64,000 nucleotides of DNA from Cypionkella psychrotolerans (GTDB lineage: Bacteria; Pseudomonadota; Alphaproteobacteria; Rhodobacterales; Rhodobacteraceae), in NCBI RefSeq assembly GCF_001294535.1, contig NZ_LGIC01000065.1, forward strand, positions 124,001 through 188,000, read 5' to 3'. The translations under genes were made by a program, and so were the position numbers. Below are positions 1-12,672 of the stretch, in pieces. Each line of letters opens with the position of its first letter. Position 1 is the first letter of the stretch. The notes below the pieces were generated by a model, which searched no databases, was not told where the DNA came from, and saw only the letters and a list, made by a program, of their open reading frames with translations.

Positions 1-2258
1 GTCAAAGCCAGTTCGCCGTCTTTGACATGGACATGCACCAGACCGCCTTTGGTCAGCTTGCCGAACAACAACTCCTCAGCCAAAGGTTTCTTGATGTATT
101 CCTGAATCACCCGGCCCAGAGGCCGCGCGCCCATTTTGTCATCATAGCCCTTGTCGCCCAGCCAAGCGGCGGCTTCGGGGGTCAGGTCAATATGGACGTT
201 GCGATCCATCAGTTGCGCCTCAAGTTGCAGCACAAATTTGGTCACCACTTCCATGATCACCTCTTTGCCCAAGCGCGCGAAGCTGATCACGGCATCCAGA
301 CGGTTGCGGAATTCGGGCGTGAACATCCGCTCGATCGCCGCAGTGTCTTCGCCAGTCCGCGCCGCCCGGCCAAAGCCGATCGCCTCTTTCGACTGCTCCA
401 TAGCGCCTGCGTTCGAGGTCATGATCAGGATCACGTTGCGGAAATCCACTGTCCGGCCATTGTGGTCGGTCAGCTTGCCGTGGTCCATCACCTGCAGCAG
501 GATGTTGTAGACATCCGGGTGCGCCTTTTCCATCTCATCCAGCAACAGCACGCAATGCGGGTCTTGATCGACGCCATCGGTCAACATACCGCCTTGATCA
601 AAGCCGACATAACCCGGAGGTGCGCCGATCAAACGGCTAACGGCATGTTTCTCCATGTATTCTGACATGTCGAACCGCAGCAGCTTAACGCCCAAGGACG
701 ATGCCAACTGTTTGGCAACTTCGGTTTTGCCCACACCTGTGGGCCCTGCGAACAGGTAGTTGCCGATGGGTTTTTCCGGCTCGCGCAGGCCCGCGCGGGC
801 GAGTTTGATCGCCGAGCACAAAGCCTCAACCGCCTTGTCCTGCCCGAACACCACGCGTTTCAGGGTTTTTTCCAGATCGCGCAGGGTTTCGGCATCGTCT
901 TTCGACACGGTTTTCGCCGGGATGCGGGCGATTTTGGCAACCACAGCCTCAATCTCTTTTACGCCCAGACTTTTGCGCTTTTTCGAATCCGCCAGCAGAT
1001 GCTGCGCCGCCCCGGCTTCGTCGATCACGTCAATCGCCGAATCTGGCAGTTTGCGGTCGTGGATATAGCGCGCCGCCAGTTCCACCGCCGATTTGATCGC
1101 ATCATTGGTGTAGCGCAGGTCGTGGTGTTCTTCGAAATGCGGCTTCAGACCCATCAGGATCTTGATCGCATCCGGCACAGACGGTTCATTCACGTCGATC
1201 TTCTGGAAGCGCCGGGCAAGCGCGCGGTCTTTCTCAAAATGCTGACGGAATTCTTTGTAGGTCGTGGAGCCCATGCAGCGCAGCTTGCCGCCAGCCAAAG
1301 CCGGTTTCAGAAGGTTAGAGGCGTCCATTGCCCCGCCAGAGGTGGCCCCCGCGCCGATCACGGTATGGATCTCGTCGATGAACAGAATCGCGTCGGGGTG
1401 ATCTTCCATTTCCTTGACGACCGCTTTCAGGCGTTCTTCAAAGTCACCACGATAGCGGGTGCCTGCCAGCAATGCGCCCATATCAAGGCTGTAGATCGTG
1501 GCATGCGCCAAAATCTCAGGCGTTTGTTTATCCACGATTTTCTTCGCCAAACCTTCGGCAATCGCGGTTTTACCCACGCCCGGATCACCGACCAGCAGCG
1601 GGTTGTTCTTGCGCCGACGGCAGAGCACCTGAATGGCGCGTTCCACCTCATCTTCCCGCCCGATCAGCGGGTCGACATCGCCCTTCATAGCCTTGACGTT
1701 CAGATCCACGCAGTATTTCGACAGCGCGGATTCCTTGGCCTCGCCAGCCTCGGCCTTGGGCGTCTCATGGTGGTGTTCTTCGGCCCCGCTCACCGGGCGG
1801 GCCTCGCCATAAGACGGGTCTTTGGCGACGCCGTGTGCTATGAAATTCACCGCGTCATAGCGGGTCATATCCTGTTCTTGCAGGAAATAGGCGGCGTTGG
1901 ATTCGCGCTCGGCGAAGATTGCGACCAGAACATTGGCCCCGGTGACTTCGGTGCGACCCGAGCTTTGCACATGGATCGCCGCGCGCTGGATCACGCGCTG
2001 GAAGGCGGCAGTCGGCACGGCTTCAGAGCCTTCGACATCTGTGACCAAAGTCGACAGATCGTCGTCGATGAAGTCGTTCAGGGTCTTGCGCAGATCATCG
2101 AGGTTGACCGAGCAAGCCTTCATGACGCGGGCAGCGTCAGGCTCGTCGATCAGCGAGAGCAACAGATGCTCCAAGGTGGCAAGTTCATGGCGGCGGGCAT
2201 TGGCAAGCGCCAAAGCGCCGTGGATGGCTTGTTCGAGGGTCGTCGAAAATGATGGCAC
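1..2258 (-). CDS. clpA: ClpA, ATPase subunit of Clp protease (3' end cut by window)
   Basis: Hexameric AAA+ unfoldase that feeds substrates to ClpP in the cytoplasm. The minus-strand reading frame opens with GTG at 2258, seven bases after a CAGGAG ribosome site, and begins [16 protein letters not shown], a ClpA N-domain. Two AAA modules are visible: Walker A GDPGVGKT near 1570-1600 and GPTGVGKT near 720-745. About 752 codons are present and the family is about 770 aa, so only some 20 C-terminal residues lie outside the window. The upstream gap (2259-2428) has CTTGAAG on the minus strand near 2351-2357, a possible RpoH -35, but no good -10 follows it. Confidence 0.95.
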   Translation of the reverse strand, partial: MPSFSTTLEQAIHGALALANARRHELATLEHLLLSLIDEPDAARVMKACSVNLDDLRKTLNDFIDDDLSTLVTDVEGSEAVPTAAFQRVIQRAAIHVQSSGRTEVTGANVLVAIFAERESNAAYFLQEQDMTRYDAVNFIAHGVAKDPSYGEARPVSGAEEHHHETPKAEAGEAKESALSKYCVDLNVKAMKGDVDPLIGREDEVERAIQVLCRRRKNNPLLVGDPGVGKTAIAEGLAKKIVDKQTPEILAHATIYSLDMGALLAGTRYRGDFEERLKAVVKEMEDHPDAILFIDEIHTVIGAGATSGGAMDASNLLKPALAGGKLRCMGSTTYKEFRQHFEKDRALARRFQKIDVNEPSVPDAIKILMGLKPHFEEHHDLRYTNDAIKSAVELAARYIHDRKLPDSAIDVIDEAGAAQHLLADSKKRKSLGVKEIEAVVAKIARIPAKTVSKDDAETLRDLEKTLKRVVFGQDKAVEALCSAIKLARAGLREPEKPIGNYLFAGPTGVGKTEVAKQLASSLGVKLLRFDMSEYMEKHAVSRLIGAPPGYVGFDQGGMLTDGVDQDPHCVLLLDEMEKAHPDVYNILLQVMDHGKLTDHNGRTVDFRNVILIMTSNAGAMEQSKEAIGFGRAARTGEDTAAIERMFTPEFRNRLDAVISFARLGKEVIMEVVTKFVLQLEAQLMDRNVHIDLTPEAAAWLGDKGYDDKMGARPLGRVIQEYIKKPLAEELLFGKLTKGGLVHVHVKDGELAL

Positions 2259-2428
2259 TTGGTCGTGCTCCTGTCCTGCGGGTCGGACGGGCGGGTGGCC
2301 CTAATCCAACCATGGCCTCATAAGGTAAAGGATCGGTTTTATTCTGCGATCTTCAAGCCCTATTTCAGCAAGATTTCGTAAATTGTCGGCAGTGATGCAA
2401 TTTGTGATGGGCGCGGTGCTGAAAGGAC

Positions 2429-3196
2429 TCAGAATTTGTCCTTTTGCGCGCGGATTGCGGTGAAGACTTGGGCATCGGTTGCATCAGCCATACCCAGATG
2501 AGCCCTTATATGGGGGTCTTGCGCGCGCAGAAAAGGGTTGGTCGCCAATTCTTCTGATAGCGTGACCGGCACGGTGGGGCGGTTTCCGGAGCGCTCGCGT
2601 GTCACGGCGCGGATGCGGGCTTGCAGCGCTGCATTCTCGGGATCGACGGTGATCGCGAAAGCAAGGTTGGCGGCTGTATATTCGTGCCCCGAGCAGATCA
2701 GCGTGGTGGGGGGAAGTTGTTGCAGCTTGGCAAGGCTTTCAAACATCTGCTGCGGGGTGCCCTCAAACAAGCGCCCACATCCTGCGGCCATCAGGCTGTC
2801 GGCGGTGAAGCACAGGCCCGCGACGGGGAAATAGAAGGCGATATGGCCGACGGTATGGCCCGGCACATCAATGACATAGCCGATTTCATCCCCGACCTTC
2901 ACCTGATCAGCCTCAACCAGTTCGCGGGTCAAGGGCGGCAGGCGGTGGGCGTCAGCGGCAGCGCCCAGGATGGTGGCGGAGGTGGCTTCAACAATCGGGC
3001 CGACGCCGTCGATATGATCCCAGTGGTGATGCGTTAGCAGGATTTGATCGAGATGCCAGCCACGGGATTTCAACGCGGCAAGGATCGGGGCTGCCTCGGG
3101 GGCGTCGATCAGCGTCGTCTCATCGCTGGCCGGATCATGCAGCAGATAGGCGTAATTGTCTTTCAGGCAGGGGATGGTGACAAGTTCCAGGGTCAT
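2429..3196 (-). CDS. gloB: Hydroxyacylglutathione hydrolase (glyoxalase II)
   Basis: Hydrolyses S-lactoylglutathione to lactate and glutathione, the second step of methylglyoxal detoxification. The 255-aa product has the metallo-beta-lactamase metal site THHHWDHIDG and begins MTLELVTIPCLKDNYAYL, typical of GloB. I chose the ATG at 3196 because it gives the family length; the open frame continues to 3286 without family similarity. It is divergent from the methyltransferase at 3387. Confidence 0.95.
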   Translation of the reverse strand: MTLELVTIPCLKDNYAYLLHDPASDETTLIDAPEAAPILAALKSRGWHLDQILLTHHHWDHIDGVGPIVEATSATILGAAADAHRLPPLTRELVEADQVKVGDEIGYVIDVPGHTVGHIAFYFPVAGLCFTADSLMAAGCGRLFEGTPQQMFESLAKLQQLPPTTLICSGHEYTAANLAFAITVDPENAALQARIRAVTRERSGNRPTVPVTLSEELATNPFLRAQDPHIRAHLGMADATDAQVFTAIRAQKDKF

Positions 3197-3386
3197 GCGG
3201 GCAGCCTTTCCAGATTTGCGCCAGAGTGCTGAATAATCAGGCGGCCTACCAGACGGAATTTGAGAAATTCCGTGGCCTTGCCGCAAGCGGTCTGCTTAAT
3301 CGGCAGGGGATGGGTTTCGGCCATAGCCATACGGACGCATCCGGCTATGATTGCCACGATTTTACCGCCGAGGAAGCCCCGACCCC

Positions 3387-4193
3387 ATGCATCTTGATGT
3401 GCTCGATCTGCGCAATTTCTACTACCGCACTCAGTTGGGCCGGGTGGCGCAGCGGGCGATCCGCGATCAGGTGGTCAGTCTGTGGCCACCGCTTGCGGGG
3501 CAGACCGTGGCGGGGTTCGGTTTTGCCGTGCCGTTGCTACGGCCCTATTTGGCAGAGTCGCGGCGGGTGATTGGGCTGATGCCGGGGCCACAGGGGGTGA
3601 TGCCATGGCCTGCCGGAATGGCGAATGTCTCGGTTTTATGTGAGGAAACCCTGTGGCCGCTGCCGACCGGGCATGTGGATCGGCTGGTGCTGATGCACGG
3701 GTTGGAGACCTCGGATAACCCCACCGCCGTGTTGGAGGAAGCCCATCGCGTGCTTGGCCCCGGAGGGCGCGCGCTGTTCGTAGTGCCAAACCGTGCAGGC
3801 CTCTGGGCACGTCGCGATGGCACGCCGTTTGGCTTTGGCCGCCCTTATTCCGGCGGCCAGCTTGAGGCGCAACTGAAGGCGCATGGCTTCACCCCAGAGC
3901 GCAGCATGACCTCGCTGTTTGCCCCCCCTTCCGAAAGCCGGTTCTGGCTTGGCACCTCGAACTTTTGGGAGGGCTTTGGCCGCAGGCTACCATGGCTGGC
4001 GGGCGGGGTGCTGATGGTGGAAGCCAGCAAACAGGTCTACGCCCCGACGCGCGGCGGTTTGGGTGCTGCGGTGCGCAAGCCGCTGCGGGTGCTGGACGGC
4101 GTGGGGGCGGCGCTGCCGACGCTGCGCAGCGGACGGGTTCAGGACGCTAACCTGCGCGTTGCAGGCACTATCTCTGACTCTGAGAATCACTGA
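3387..4193 (+). CDS. Class I SAM-dependent methyltransferase (type 11-like)
   Basis: A 268-aa protein beginning [18 protein letters not shown]. The middle (residues ~90-150) reads [15 protein letters not shown] followed by [19 protein letters not shown], the usual post-II and post-III region of small-molecule methyltransferases. The N-terminal SAM glycine motif is degenerate ([16 protein letters not shown]). ATG 3387 is preferred over 3351 because AGGAAG lies about ten bases upstream. Substrate unknown. It is divergent from gloB. Confidence 0.75.
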   Translation: MHLDVLDLRNFYYRTQLGRVAQRAIRDQVVSLWPPLAGQTVAGFGFAVPLLRPYLAESRRVIGLMPGPQGVMPWPAGMANVSVLCEETLWPLPTGHVDRLVLMHGLETSDNPTAVLEEAHRVLGPGGRALFVVPNRAGLWARRDGTPFGFGRPYSGGQLEAQLKAHGFTPERSMTSLFAPPSESRFWLGTSNFWEGFGRRLPWLAGGVLMVEASKQVYAPTRGGLGAAVRKPLRVLDGVGAALPTLRSGRVQDANLRVAGTISDSENH

Positions 4194-4584
4194 TGTATTG
4201 CCAAGGCTCATAGCGCTTTGAAGCGATCACGCCAGCGCCGCTTTGGGCAACCAAGTCTGTTACAAATATATGACGCGTTTGCAGCAGCTTGGAGGGGCAT
4301 CCCGCGCAAACCCATTGTTTCGGCTTGACAAACAAAGCAATGCCGAAAAGGTGAAGCCCGCGTGATCGACCGCCGCCCAAACCCGCCACCCCTGCGACAA
4401 AACCGCCATGCCGATATATCGCACGCGCGCACGCGGATATTGAGTGTCCTTCCCCGTTGCGGGATGGCCAATCGTCTGCTAGAGACGCCCGAAATCGAGA
4501 AGACGCATGCCCCAAGTATGCGCCGCAAATGGGTTGTAACCCGGATGCGGTCATTGTGAGGGGCCTAACAGCGGAAGGGTTGAC
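4194..4584. other. Gene-free region upstream of the ATP synthase operon
   Basis: This 391-base gap must hold the promoter of atpHAGDC. A perfect -35 hexamer TTGACA is at 4325-4330, but I see no convincing -10 at 16-18 bases (best is AAGGTG at 4348). The small open frames here have no family features. No strong hairpin was seen. Confidence 0.5.
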
Positions 4585-5145
4585 GTGTCCGAACCAGCTT
4601 CAATCTCCTTGAGCATTGCATCGCGCTACGCGCAGGCTTTGTTTGAGATTGCGAAAGAAGAAAACGGTCTTAAAACGCTTGAGGCCGATACCGATGCTTT
4701 GGGAGCGGCCTTGGCTGCCAGCCCGGAGCTTGCCAGCATGATCGCCTCGCCCGTTGTGGCGCGCGAAGATCAAGCCAGTGCTATGGCGGCGATTGCTGCC
4801 AAGATGGGGCTTTCCACGGTGATGACCAATACCATCGCCTTGATGGCATCCAACCGCCGCTTGTTCGTGCTGCCGCAGCTGGTCAGCGATTTGACCGCCC
4901 GCATCGCCGCCGAAAAAGGCGAAGTGACGGCGGAAGTCACCTCGGCGACAGCGCTTTCGGCAGCTCAGGCCAAGGCGCTTGCGGCCAGCCTGAAGGCCAA
5001 GGTCGGCAAAGAAGTCAAACTTAAAACCACCGTTGATGAAAGCCTCATCGGCGGACTTATCGTCAAGCTCGGCTCGTCGATGATCGACACCTCGGTCAAG
5101 GCAAAGCTCGCGGCGCTCCAGAATGTAATGAAAGAGGTTGGGTGA
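4585..5145 (+). CDS. atpH: F1F0 ATP synthase subunit delta
   Basis: Peripheral-stalk subunit linking F1 to F0. The 186-aa product begins [14 protein letters not shown] and ends in the conserved region [23 protein letters not shown] at 4585 follows GGAAGG at 4573-4578. It is the first gene of atpHAGDC; its TGA overlaps the atpA ATG by one base (TGATG). The F0 genes are absent, as usual in Rhodobacterales, where F0 and F1 operons are separate. Confidence 0.96.
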   Translation: MSEPASISLSIASRYAQALFEIAKEENGLKTLEADTDALGAALAASPELASMIASPVVAREDQASAMAAIAAKMGLSTVMTNTIALMASNRRLFVLPQLVSDLTARIAAEKGEVTAEVTSATALSAAQAKALAASLKAKVGKEVKLKTTVDESLIGGLIVKLGSSMIDTSVKAKLAALQNVMKEVG

Positions 5146-6683
5146 TGGGAATTCAGGCTGCTGAGATCTCTGCGATCCTTAAGGACCAGATCAAGAACTT
5201 TGGCAAAGATGCAGAGGTGGCCGAAGTTGGCCGCGTTCTCAGCGTTGGCGACGGCATTGCCCGTGTGCATGGGCTGGACAATGTCCAAGCCGGTGAGATG
5301 GTGGAATTCCCCGGCGGCATCCGCGGCATGGCGCTGAACCTGGAAGTCGATAACGTCGGTATCGTTATCTTCGGTTCCGACCAGGACATCAAAGAAGGCG
5401 ACACCGTCAAGCGCACCAAATCCATCGTGGACGTGCCGGTTGGCAACGGCCTGCTGGGCCGCGTTGTGGACGGCCTCGGCAACCCGATCGACGGCAAAGG
5501 CCCGATCGCTTCGACCCAGCGCAGCCAGGCAGACGTCAAGGCTCCGGGCATCATTCCGCGCAAATCGGTGCATGAGCCGATGGCAACCGGCATGAAAGCG
5601 ATTGACGCGATGATCCCGGTTGGCCGCGGCCAGCGCGAATTGATCATCGGTGACCGTCAGACCGGCAAAACCGCTGTGGCACTCGACACCATTCTGAACC
5701 AGAAGTCCTATAACGAGGCTGCTGGCGACGACGAATACAAAAAGCTCTACTGCATCTATGTGGCTATCGGTCAGAAGCGTTCGACCGTGGCGCAGTTGGT
5801 GAAGAAGCTGGAAGAAACCGGCGCGATCAAATACACCATCGTGGTGGCTGCGACCGCATCCGACCCGGCGCCGATGCAGTTCCTCGCACCTTACGCTGCG
5901 ACCTCGATGGCAGAATTCTTCCGCGACAATGGCCGCCACGCTTTGATCATCTATGATGACCTCTCCAAGCAAGCCGTGGCTTACCGCCAAATGTCGCTGC
6001 TGCTGCGCCGCCCGCCGGGCCGTGAAGCTTATCCGGGCGACGTTTTCTACCTGCACTCCCGTTTGCTGGAACGCTCGTCGAAGCTGAACGAAGATTTTGG
6101 TTCGGGCTCCTTGACCGCTCTGCCGATCATCGAGACCCAAGGCGGCGACGTTTCGGCGTTTATTCCGACCAACGTGATCTCGATCACCGACGGCCAGATC
6201 TTCCTTGAGACCGAACTCTTCTACCAAGGCATCCGCCCGGCTGTGAACACCGGTCTGTCGGTTTCGCGGGTTGGTTCGTCTGCGCAAACCAACGCAATGA
6301 AATCGGTGGCTGGCAAGGTCAAACTGGAACTCGCACAGTACCGCGAGATGGCTGCCTTCGCGCAGTTCGGCTCTGACCTTGACGCCTCGACCCAGCAGTT
6401 GCTGAACCGTGGCGCGCGTCTGACCGAGCTGATGAAGCAGGCACAGTACTCGCCGATGACCAACGCTGAAATCGTCTGCGTGATCTATGCGGGTACGTCG
6501 GGCGCTTTGGACAAAGTGGCTGTGAAAGACATCGGCCGTTTTGAAGCGGGCCTTCTGAAGCATCTGCGCGGCGCTGGCAAAGCTTTGCTGGATGATATCA
6601 CCGTGAACGACCGCAAAGTTGCGGGCGATCTGGAGAAAGCCATCAAAGCTGAGATCGCGGCATTCGCCAAAGACTTCGCCTAA
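5145..6683 (+). CDS. atpA: F1F0 ATP synthase subunit alpha
   Basis: Non-catalytic nucleotide-binding subunit of F1. The 512-aa product begins [20 protein letters not shown] and has the Walker [10 protein letters not shown] near residue 170 and the alpha/beta signature [17 protein letters not shown] near 365. The ATG at 5145 overlaps the atpH stop; an in-frame GTG three bases earlier is the less likely start. A 578-codon open frame lies antisense to it and is a codon-bias shadow. Confidence 0.98.
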   Translation: MGIQAAEISAILKDQIKNFGKDAEVAEVGRVLSVGDGIARVHGLDNVQAGEMVEFPGGIRGMALNLEVDNVGIVIFGSDQDIKEGDTVKRTKSIVDVPVGNGLLGRVVDGLGNPIDGKGPIASTQRSQADVKAPGIIPRKSVHEPMATGMKAIDAMIPVGRGQRELIIGDRQTGKTAVALDTILNQKSYNEAAGDDEYKKLYCIYVAIGQKRSTVAQLVKKLEETGAIKYTIVVAATASDPAPMQFLAPYAATSMAEFFRDNGRHALIIYDDLSKQAVAYRQMSLLLRRPPGREAYPGDVFYLHSRLLERSSKLNEDFGSGSLTALPIIETQGGDVSAFIPTNVISITDGQIFLETELFYQGIRPAVNTGLSVSRVGSSAQTNAMKSVAGKVKLELAQYREMAAFAQFGSDLDASTQQLLNRGARLTELMKQAQYSPMTNAEIVCVIYAGTSGALDKVAVKDIGRFEAGLLKHLRGAGKALLDDITVNDRKVAGDLEKAIKAEIAAFAKDFA

Positions 6684-6700
6684 GGGCAGGGGGATAGACA

Positions 6701-9027
<2,327 letters not shown>

Positions 9028-9036
9028 GGGGGCATC

Positions 9037-9429
9037 ATGGCTGGAACGCTGCAATTTGACCTCGTGTCGCCCGAGCGCCGTCTGGCCTCGGTTGTGGCAT
9101 CCGAAGTGCAAATCCCGGGCGCCGATGGCGACCTGACGGCGATGGAGGGGCATGCCCCCACCATCACCACCCTGCGCCCCGGCGTGTTGAAAGTCGTGTC
9201 GGCAGAGGGTGCTAAATCCTTTGTCGTCACCGGCGGTTTCGCTGAAATCAGCGCCACCAGCGTTTCGGTTCTGGCCGAGCGTGCAGTGCCGATTGAAGAG
9301 TTGAACGCCACGCTGATGGATCAACTGATCGCCGATGCGTCCGAAGCCACCGCCGTTGCGGTTGACAAAGATGCTGCCGACAAGGCCATGGCCGATCTGG
9401 TCGCAATGCGCGCCGCCGCTGGTTTCTAA
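9037..9429 (+). CDS. atpC: F1F0 ATP synthase subunit epsilon
   Basis: Rotor subunit that couples and inhibits F1. The 130-aa product begins MAGTLQFDLVSPERRL and contains the conserved PGADGDLTAMEGHAPTITTL. It follows atpD by nine bases and is the last gene of the operon before the terminator at 9453-9480. Confidence 0.96.
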   Translation: MAGTLQFDLVSPERRLASVVASEVQIPGADGDLTAMEGHAPTITTLRPGVLKVVSAEGAKSFVVTGGFAEISATSVSVLAERAVPIEELNATLMDQLIADASEATAVAVDKDAADKAMADLVAMRAAAGF

Positions 9430-9452
9430 GCCTGCGGTCACAGTATGGATCA

Positions 9453-9480
9453 GGCCCCGCTTTGTCGGGGCCTTTTCATT
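9453..9480 (+). terminator. Intrinsic terminator of the atp operon
   Basis: Seven-base-pair stem GGCCCCG/CGGGGCC (9453-9459, 9466-9472) with loop CTTTGT, followed by TTTTCATTTT. It lies 23 bases after the atpC stop. Confidence 0.9.
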
Positions 9481-9609
9481 TTGGTGGCTTTGCGGTTTAA
9501 CTGTTGGAAGTCACACCAAAAGTTTTGCAATAGCGACACCTTTAACCCGCAATTAACCTAGTTTCGCCGAAATTCATTGCTACGTTGCAGTCACAAACCC
9601 CGAGTCCGC

Positions 9610-9960
9610 ATGAAACGCATCACCTCCAACACCGTCGGTATTCAACAGGGCAGTCGCGTCCTGTTTTCGGATTTTGCCGATGGCGGTGTGATGTGGACAG
9701 GGCAGGGCGCGCGCGAAAGCCGTCATGTGGTGATGTTCAAAGAGGCGTTCACCGAGGCGCCCACCGTGATGGCCTCAATCTCGATGTGGGACATCGACCA
9801 CAAACACACCTCGCGCGCCGACATCTCCGCCGAGAACATCACCGAGACCGGCTTCCATCTGGTGTTCCGCACTTGGGGCGATACCCGCGTCGCCCGCGTG
9901 CGCGCCGACTGGATCGCGATGGGCTCGGCGGCGAGTGAGGATGACTGGCAGTTGTATTGA
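9610..9960 (+). CDS. H-type lectin domain protein
   Basis: A 116-aa single-domain protein: MKRITSNTVGIQQGSRVLF, then FSDFADGGVMWTGQG, FTEAPTVMASISMWD and a C-terminal VRADWIAMGS. These match the H-type lectin fold (PF09458), which binds GalNAc-type sugars in snail and Dictyostelium agglutinins. No signal peptide is visible. The ATG at 9610 is preferred over 9577 because the domain starts there. It is monocistronic between the atp terminator and the prs terminator. Ligand unknown. Confidence 0.8.
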   Translation: MKRITSNTVGIQQGSRVLFSDFADGGVMWTGQGARESRHVVMFKEAFTEAPTVMASISMWDIDHKHTSRADISAENITETGFHLVFRTWGDTRVARVRADWIAMGSAASEDDWQLY

Positions 9961-10081
9961 GGGGTTGGAGCGTTGAAGCCTCCGGCGGGAGTATTTCAAA
10001 AAGAGCAACTCGGAGCTTAAGTCGCGAATTCGTAAAGATTTCGTTAAAGCGACCACGCTAACATATTGATACAAAACAAAT

Positions 10082-10110
10082 AAAAAAGGTCCCGAGTTGG
10101 GACCTTTTCT
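10082..10110 (-). terminator. Intrinsic terminator of prs
   Basis: Read on the minus strand: a stem of AAAAGGTCCC pairing with GGGACCTTTT, then a T-rich tract. It lies about 20 bases after the prs stop at 10128. The arms on the plus strand are 10088-10093 and 10099-10104. The flanking A and T tracts could let it act in both directions. The same hairpin core recurs at 62876. Confidence 0.88.
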
Positions 10111-10127
10111 TTTTCGGCTTCGGATGA

Positions 10128-11147
10128 TCAGGGCCGCTGATACATGCCCTCATAAATCGGCACCAGTGTATCAGTCTCAAAAAGCGACGACACAGACGTC
10201 CCGTTCCAGATGTTCAAAATCGCCTGCGCGAAAATCGGTGCGGTTGGCACGATCCGAATGTTCGGGCAGTTCTTCACCGCCTCGGTCGGCTCGATCGAAT
10301 CCGTGATCACCAAGGATTTCATCACCGAATTGGTAACCCGCTCCACCGCAGGCCCCGAGAGAACGCCGTGGGTGATATAAGAATGCACTTCCGTCGCGCC
10401 ATTCTCCATCAACACTTCCGCCGCTTTACACAAAGTCCCGGCAGTGTCGCAGATATCGTCGACGATGATACACTTCTTGCCCTCAACCGAGCCGATCACG
10501 ATCATCTCAGCAATCTCACCGGCCTTCTCGCGGCGCTTGTCCACGATGGCCAAGGGGGCGTTGATCCGCTTCGCCAATTCCCGCGCCCGCGCCACCCCGC
10601 CAACATCCGGCGAGACCACCATCAGATCCTGCATCTGGCCTTTGAAGTGATGCTCAATATCCAGCGCGAACACTGGCGAGGCATAAAGGTTGTCCACCGG
10701 AATGTCGAAAAAGCCTTGGATCTGTGCCGCATGAAGGTCCAACGTCAACACCCGGTCCACCCCAGCCTCGGCGATCATATTGGCCACCAGCTTGGCGGTG
10801 ATCGGGGTGCGGGCCTTGGCGCGGCGGTCTTGCCTTGCATAGCCGAAATACGGGATCACGGCGGTAATCCGATTGGCCGACGAGCGCCGCAGCGCGTCGG
10901 TCATGATCAACAGCTCCATCAGGTTGTCATTGGCGGGGTTCGAGGTCGGCTGGATTATATACATATCCTCGCCGCGCACATTCTCGAACACCTCAACGAA
11001 AATCTCTTGATCATTGAAGCGCTCAATCCTTGCATCGACCAGATTGACCGACATGCCGCGATGCATCGACATGCGACGGGCGATGGATTTGGCGAGTGAT
11101 AGATTTGCGTTGCCGGAAATCAGTTTCGGCTCAGTCATAGCGGGCAT
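10128..11147 (-). CDS. prs: Ribose-phosphate pyrophosphokinase (PRPP synthetase)
   Basis: Makes 5-phosphoribosyl 1-diphosphate from ribose 5-phosphate and ATP for nucleotide, histidine and tryptophan synthesis. The 339-aa product has the ATP-binding loop [16 protein letters not shown], the [15 protein letters not shown] region and the PRPP loop [13 protein letters not shown]. The ATG at 11147 ([13 protein letters not shown]) is preferred over 11138 because GGAG lies six bases before it. Divergent from the gene at 11238. Confidence 0.96.
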   Translation of the reverse strand: MPAMTEPKLISGNANLSLAKSIARRMSMHRGMSVNLVDARIERFNDQEIFVEVFENVRGEDMYIIQPTSNPANDNLMELLIMTDALRRSSANRITAVIPYFGYARQDRRAKARTPITAKLVANMIAEAGVDRVLTLDLHAAQIQGFFDIPVDNLYASPVFALDIEHHFKGQMQDLMVVSPDVGGVARARELAKRINAPLAIVDKRREKAGEIAEMIVIGSVEGKKCIIVDDICDTAGTLCKAAEVLMENGATEVHSYITHGVLSGPAVERVTNSVMKSLVITDSIEPTEAVKNCPNIRIVPTAPIFAQAILNIWNGTSVSSLFETDTLVPIYEGMYQRP

Positions 11148-11176
11148 GGGGATCTCCGGGGGCCAGATTCGGATTG

Positions 11177-11204
11177 TTGACACCGCTTATCACCCAGCTA
11201 GGGT
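11177..11204 (+). promoter_or_regulatory. Possible sigma-70 promoter of the isomerase gene
   Basis: TTGACA at 11177-11182 and TAGGGT at 11199-11204 with a 16-base spacer, 34 bases before the ATG at 11238. The -35 is perfect and the -10 is weak. Confidence 0.4.
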
Positions 11205-11237
11205 CTTGCAAACCTTGAAGCCTAGGGGGCGCATGAA

Positions 11238-11834
11238 ATGCCGCAGATCGACTACTACTTCGCGCCAATCTCGCCGTTTTGCTATCTGGCAGGCGACAGG
11301 CTGGAGGCTATTGCCGCCAAACATGGCGCAACCATCCGTTATATTCCGCTCAACGCCCCGGCTTTGTTCCCGCGCACCGGCGGTCAGGTGCTGGCGGATC
11401 GCCACGACTCCCGCAAAACCTACCGGATACAGGAACTCCGCCGCTGGTCGGCGCGGCTGGGGTTGAAGCTGGATTTGCAGCCCGCGCATTTCCCGGTCAA
11501 CCCCGCGCCTGCGTCTTATGCGATCATCGCGGCGGCCAAGGTCGGCGGTGGCGATCTGGGCGGTTTGGTGCAGGCCTTCCCGCGCGCGGTCTGGGCCGAG
11601 GGCCGCAACATTGCCGAGGACGAGGTGGTGCAGGAAATCCTCGCCGCCCACGGCTTTGATCCGAAGATCGCCGACAAATACATGCTGATGGCGGCGGAAA
11701 CCTATATGGCGAACCTTGAAGAAGCGGTGGCGCGCGGTGTATTCGGCGTGCCGTTCTATATGGTTGGGGAGGAGCGGCTCTGGGGTCAGGACCGCTTGGA
11801 CGACCTCGACCTCTATCTGTCTGGTAAGCTGTAA
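11238..11834 (+). CDS. 2-hydroxychromene-2-carboxylate isomerase family (GST kappa/DsbA-like)
   Basis: A 198-aa thioredoxin-fold protein beginning MPQIDYYFAPISPFCYLAG; the Ser of SPFCYLAG is at the catalytic position of NahD and kappa-class GSTs. The C-terminal half has ARGVFGVPFYMVGEERLWGQDR, the family cis-Pro loop. Family members isomerise hydroxychromene carboxylate in naphthalene catabolism or act as glutathione transferases; no degradation genes are nearby, so the substrate is unknown. It is followed 16 bases later by a hydrolase gene. Confidence 0.88.
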   Translation: MPQIDYYFAPISPFCYLAGDRLEAIAAKHGATIRYIPLNAPALFPRTGGQVLADRHDSRKTYRIQELRRWSARLGLKLDLQPAHFPVNPAPASYAIIAAAKVGGGDLGGLVQAFPRAVWAEGRNIAEDEVVQEILAAHGFDPKIADKYMLMAAETYMANLEEAVARGVFGVPFYMVGEERLWGQDRLDDLDLYLSGKL

Positions 11835-11850
11835 CCTTGGGAAGTTCTTA

Positions 11851-12672
11851 ATGCCTGAAGATCTGCACCAAATCGCCTTGCCGCCGCATCGTGTCTGGCA
11901 TCGCGGCGGCACCCGTCCGGTACTGGCGCTGCATTGCAGCCTTGCCCATGCCGGGGCGTGGTCGGGGCTGGCTGCGGCCTTGCATGGCGTCACGATTACA
12001 GCCACCGACGCGCCGGGGCATGGCCGCGCGCCAGATTGGCTGCCGGGCACTGATATGCACGCACTGGCCACTGCGCAGTCGGTTGCAATGGCGGAAAGCC
12101 TAGGGCTGGGTGCAAAGATTGACCTGATCGGCCACAGCTTTGGCGGCACCGTGGCCCTGCGCATCGCGGTAGAGCGCCCTGATCTGGTGCGCAGCCTGAC
12201 GCTGGTCGAGCCGGTGATCTTCGCCGCAAGCAAGGCCGTCGCCGCCGCCGCCTATGAGCGTTTCCGCGCCGACCACCTTGGCTTTGCCGAACTGGTCGAG
12301 GCCGGGGACCGCGAAGCCGCAGCGGCACTGTTCCACGGTCATTGGGGCTCAGACGACTGTTTGTCCAATCTGCCGGAACGCACCCGCGCCTACATGGTGG
12401 ATCGTATCCATCTGATCGTGGCGCAGAATCCGACGTTGCTTGACGATGCCGCAGGCATCTTGCGCCCCGGTGGGCTAGAAGTCGTTGATGTCCCGGTCCT
12501 GCTGATTGAGGGCGCTGACAGCCCCGCTATCATCGACGCGGTGCATCGCGCCTTGGCGCTGCGCCTGCCGCAAGCCACGCGGTTGGTTGTGCCAAAGGCG
12601 GGGCATATGGTGGCGATCACCCACGCCGCCGCCATCGCCGCAAGCGTTCAGGCGCATCTGGACGCTGCTTAG
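11851..12672 (+). CDS. Alpha/beta hydrolase
   Basis: A 273-aa hydrolase with the oxyanion-side region ALHCSLAHAGAWSGL near residue 28, the nucleophile elbow GHSFGG near 95-100, an acidic residue in VLLIEGADSP and the catalytic His in KAGHMVAITH near 250. It begins MPEDLHQIALPP 16 bases after the isomerase gene, so the two are probably co-transcribed. Its end overlaps the convergent threonine aldolase gene by 4 bases. Substrate unknown. Confidence 0.85.
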   Translation: MPEDLHQIALPPHRVWHRGGTRPVLALHCSLAHAGAWSGLAAALHGVTITATDAPGHGRAPDWLPGTDMHALATAQSVAMAESLGLGAKIDLIGHSFGGTVALRIAVERPDLVRSLTLVEPVIFAASKAVAAAAYERFRADHLGFAELVEAGDREAAAALFHGHWGSDDCLSNLPERTRAYMVDRIHLIVAQNPTLLDDAAGILRPGGLEVVDVPVLLIEGADSPAIIDAVHRALALRLPQATRLVVPKAGHMVAITHAAAIAASVQAHLDAA

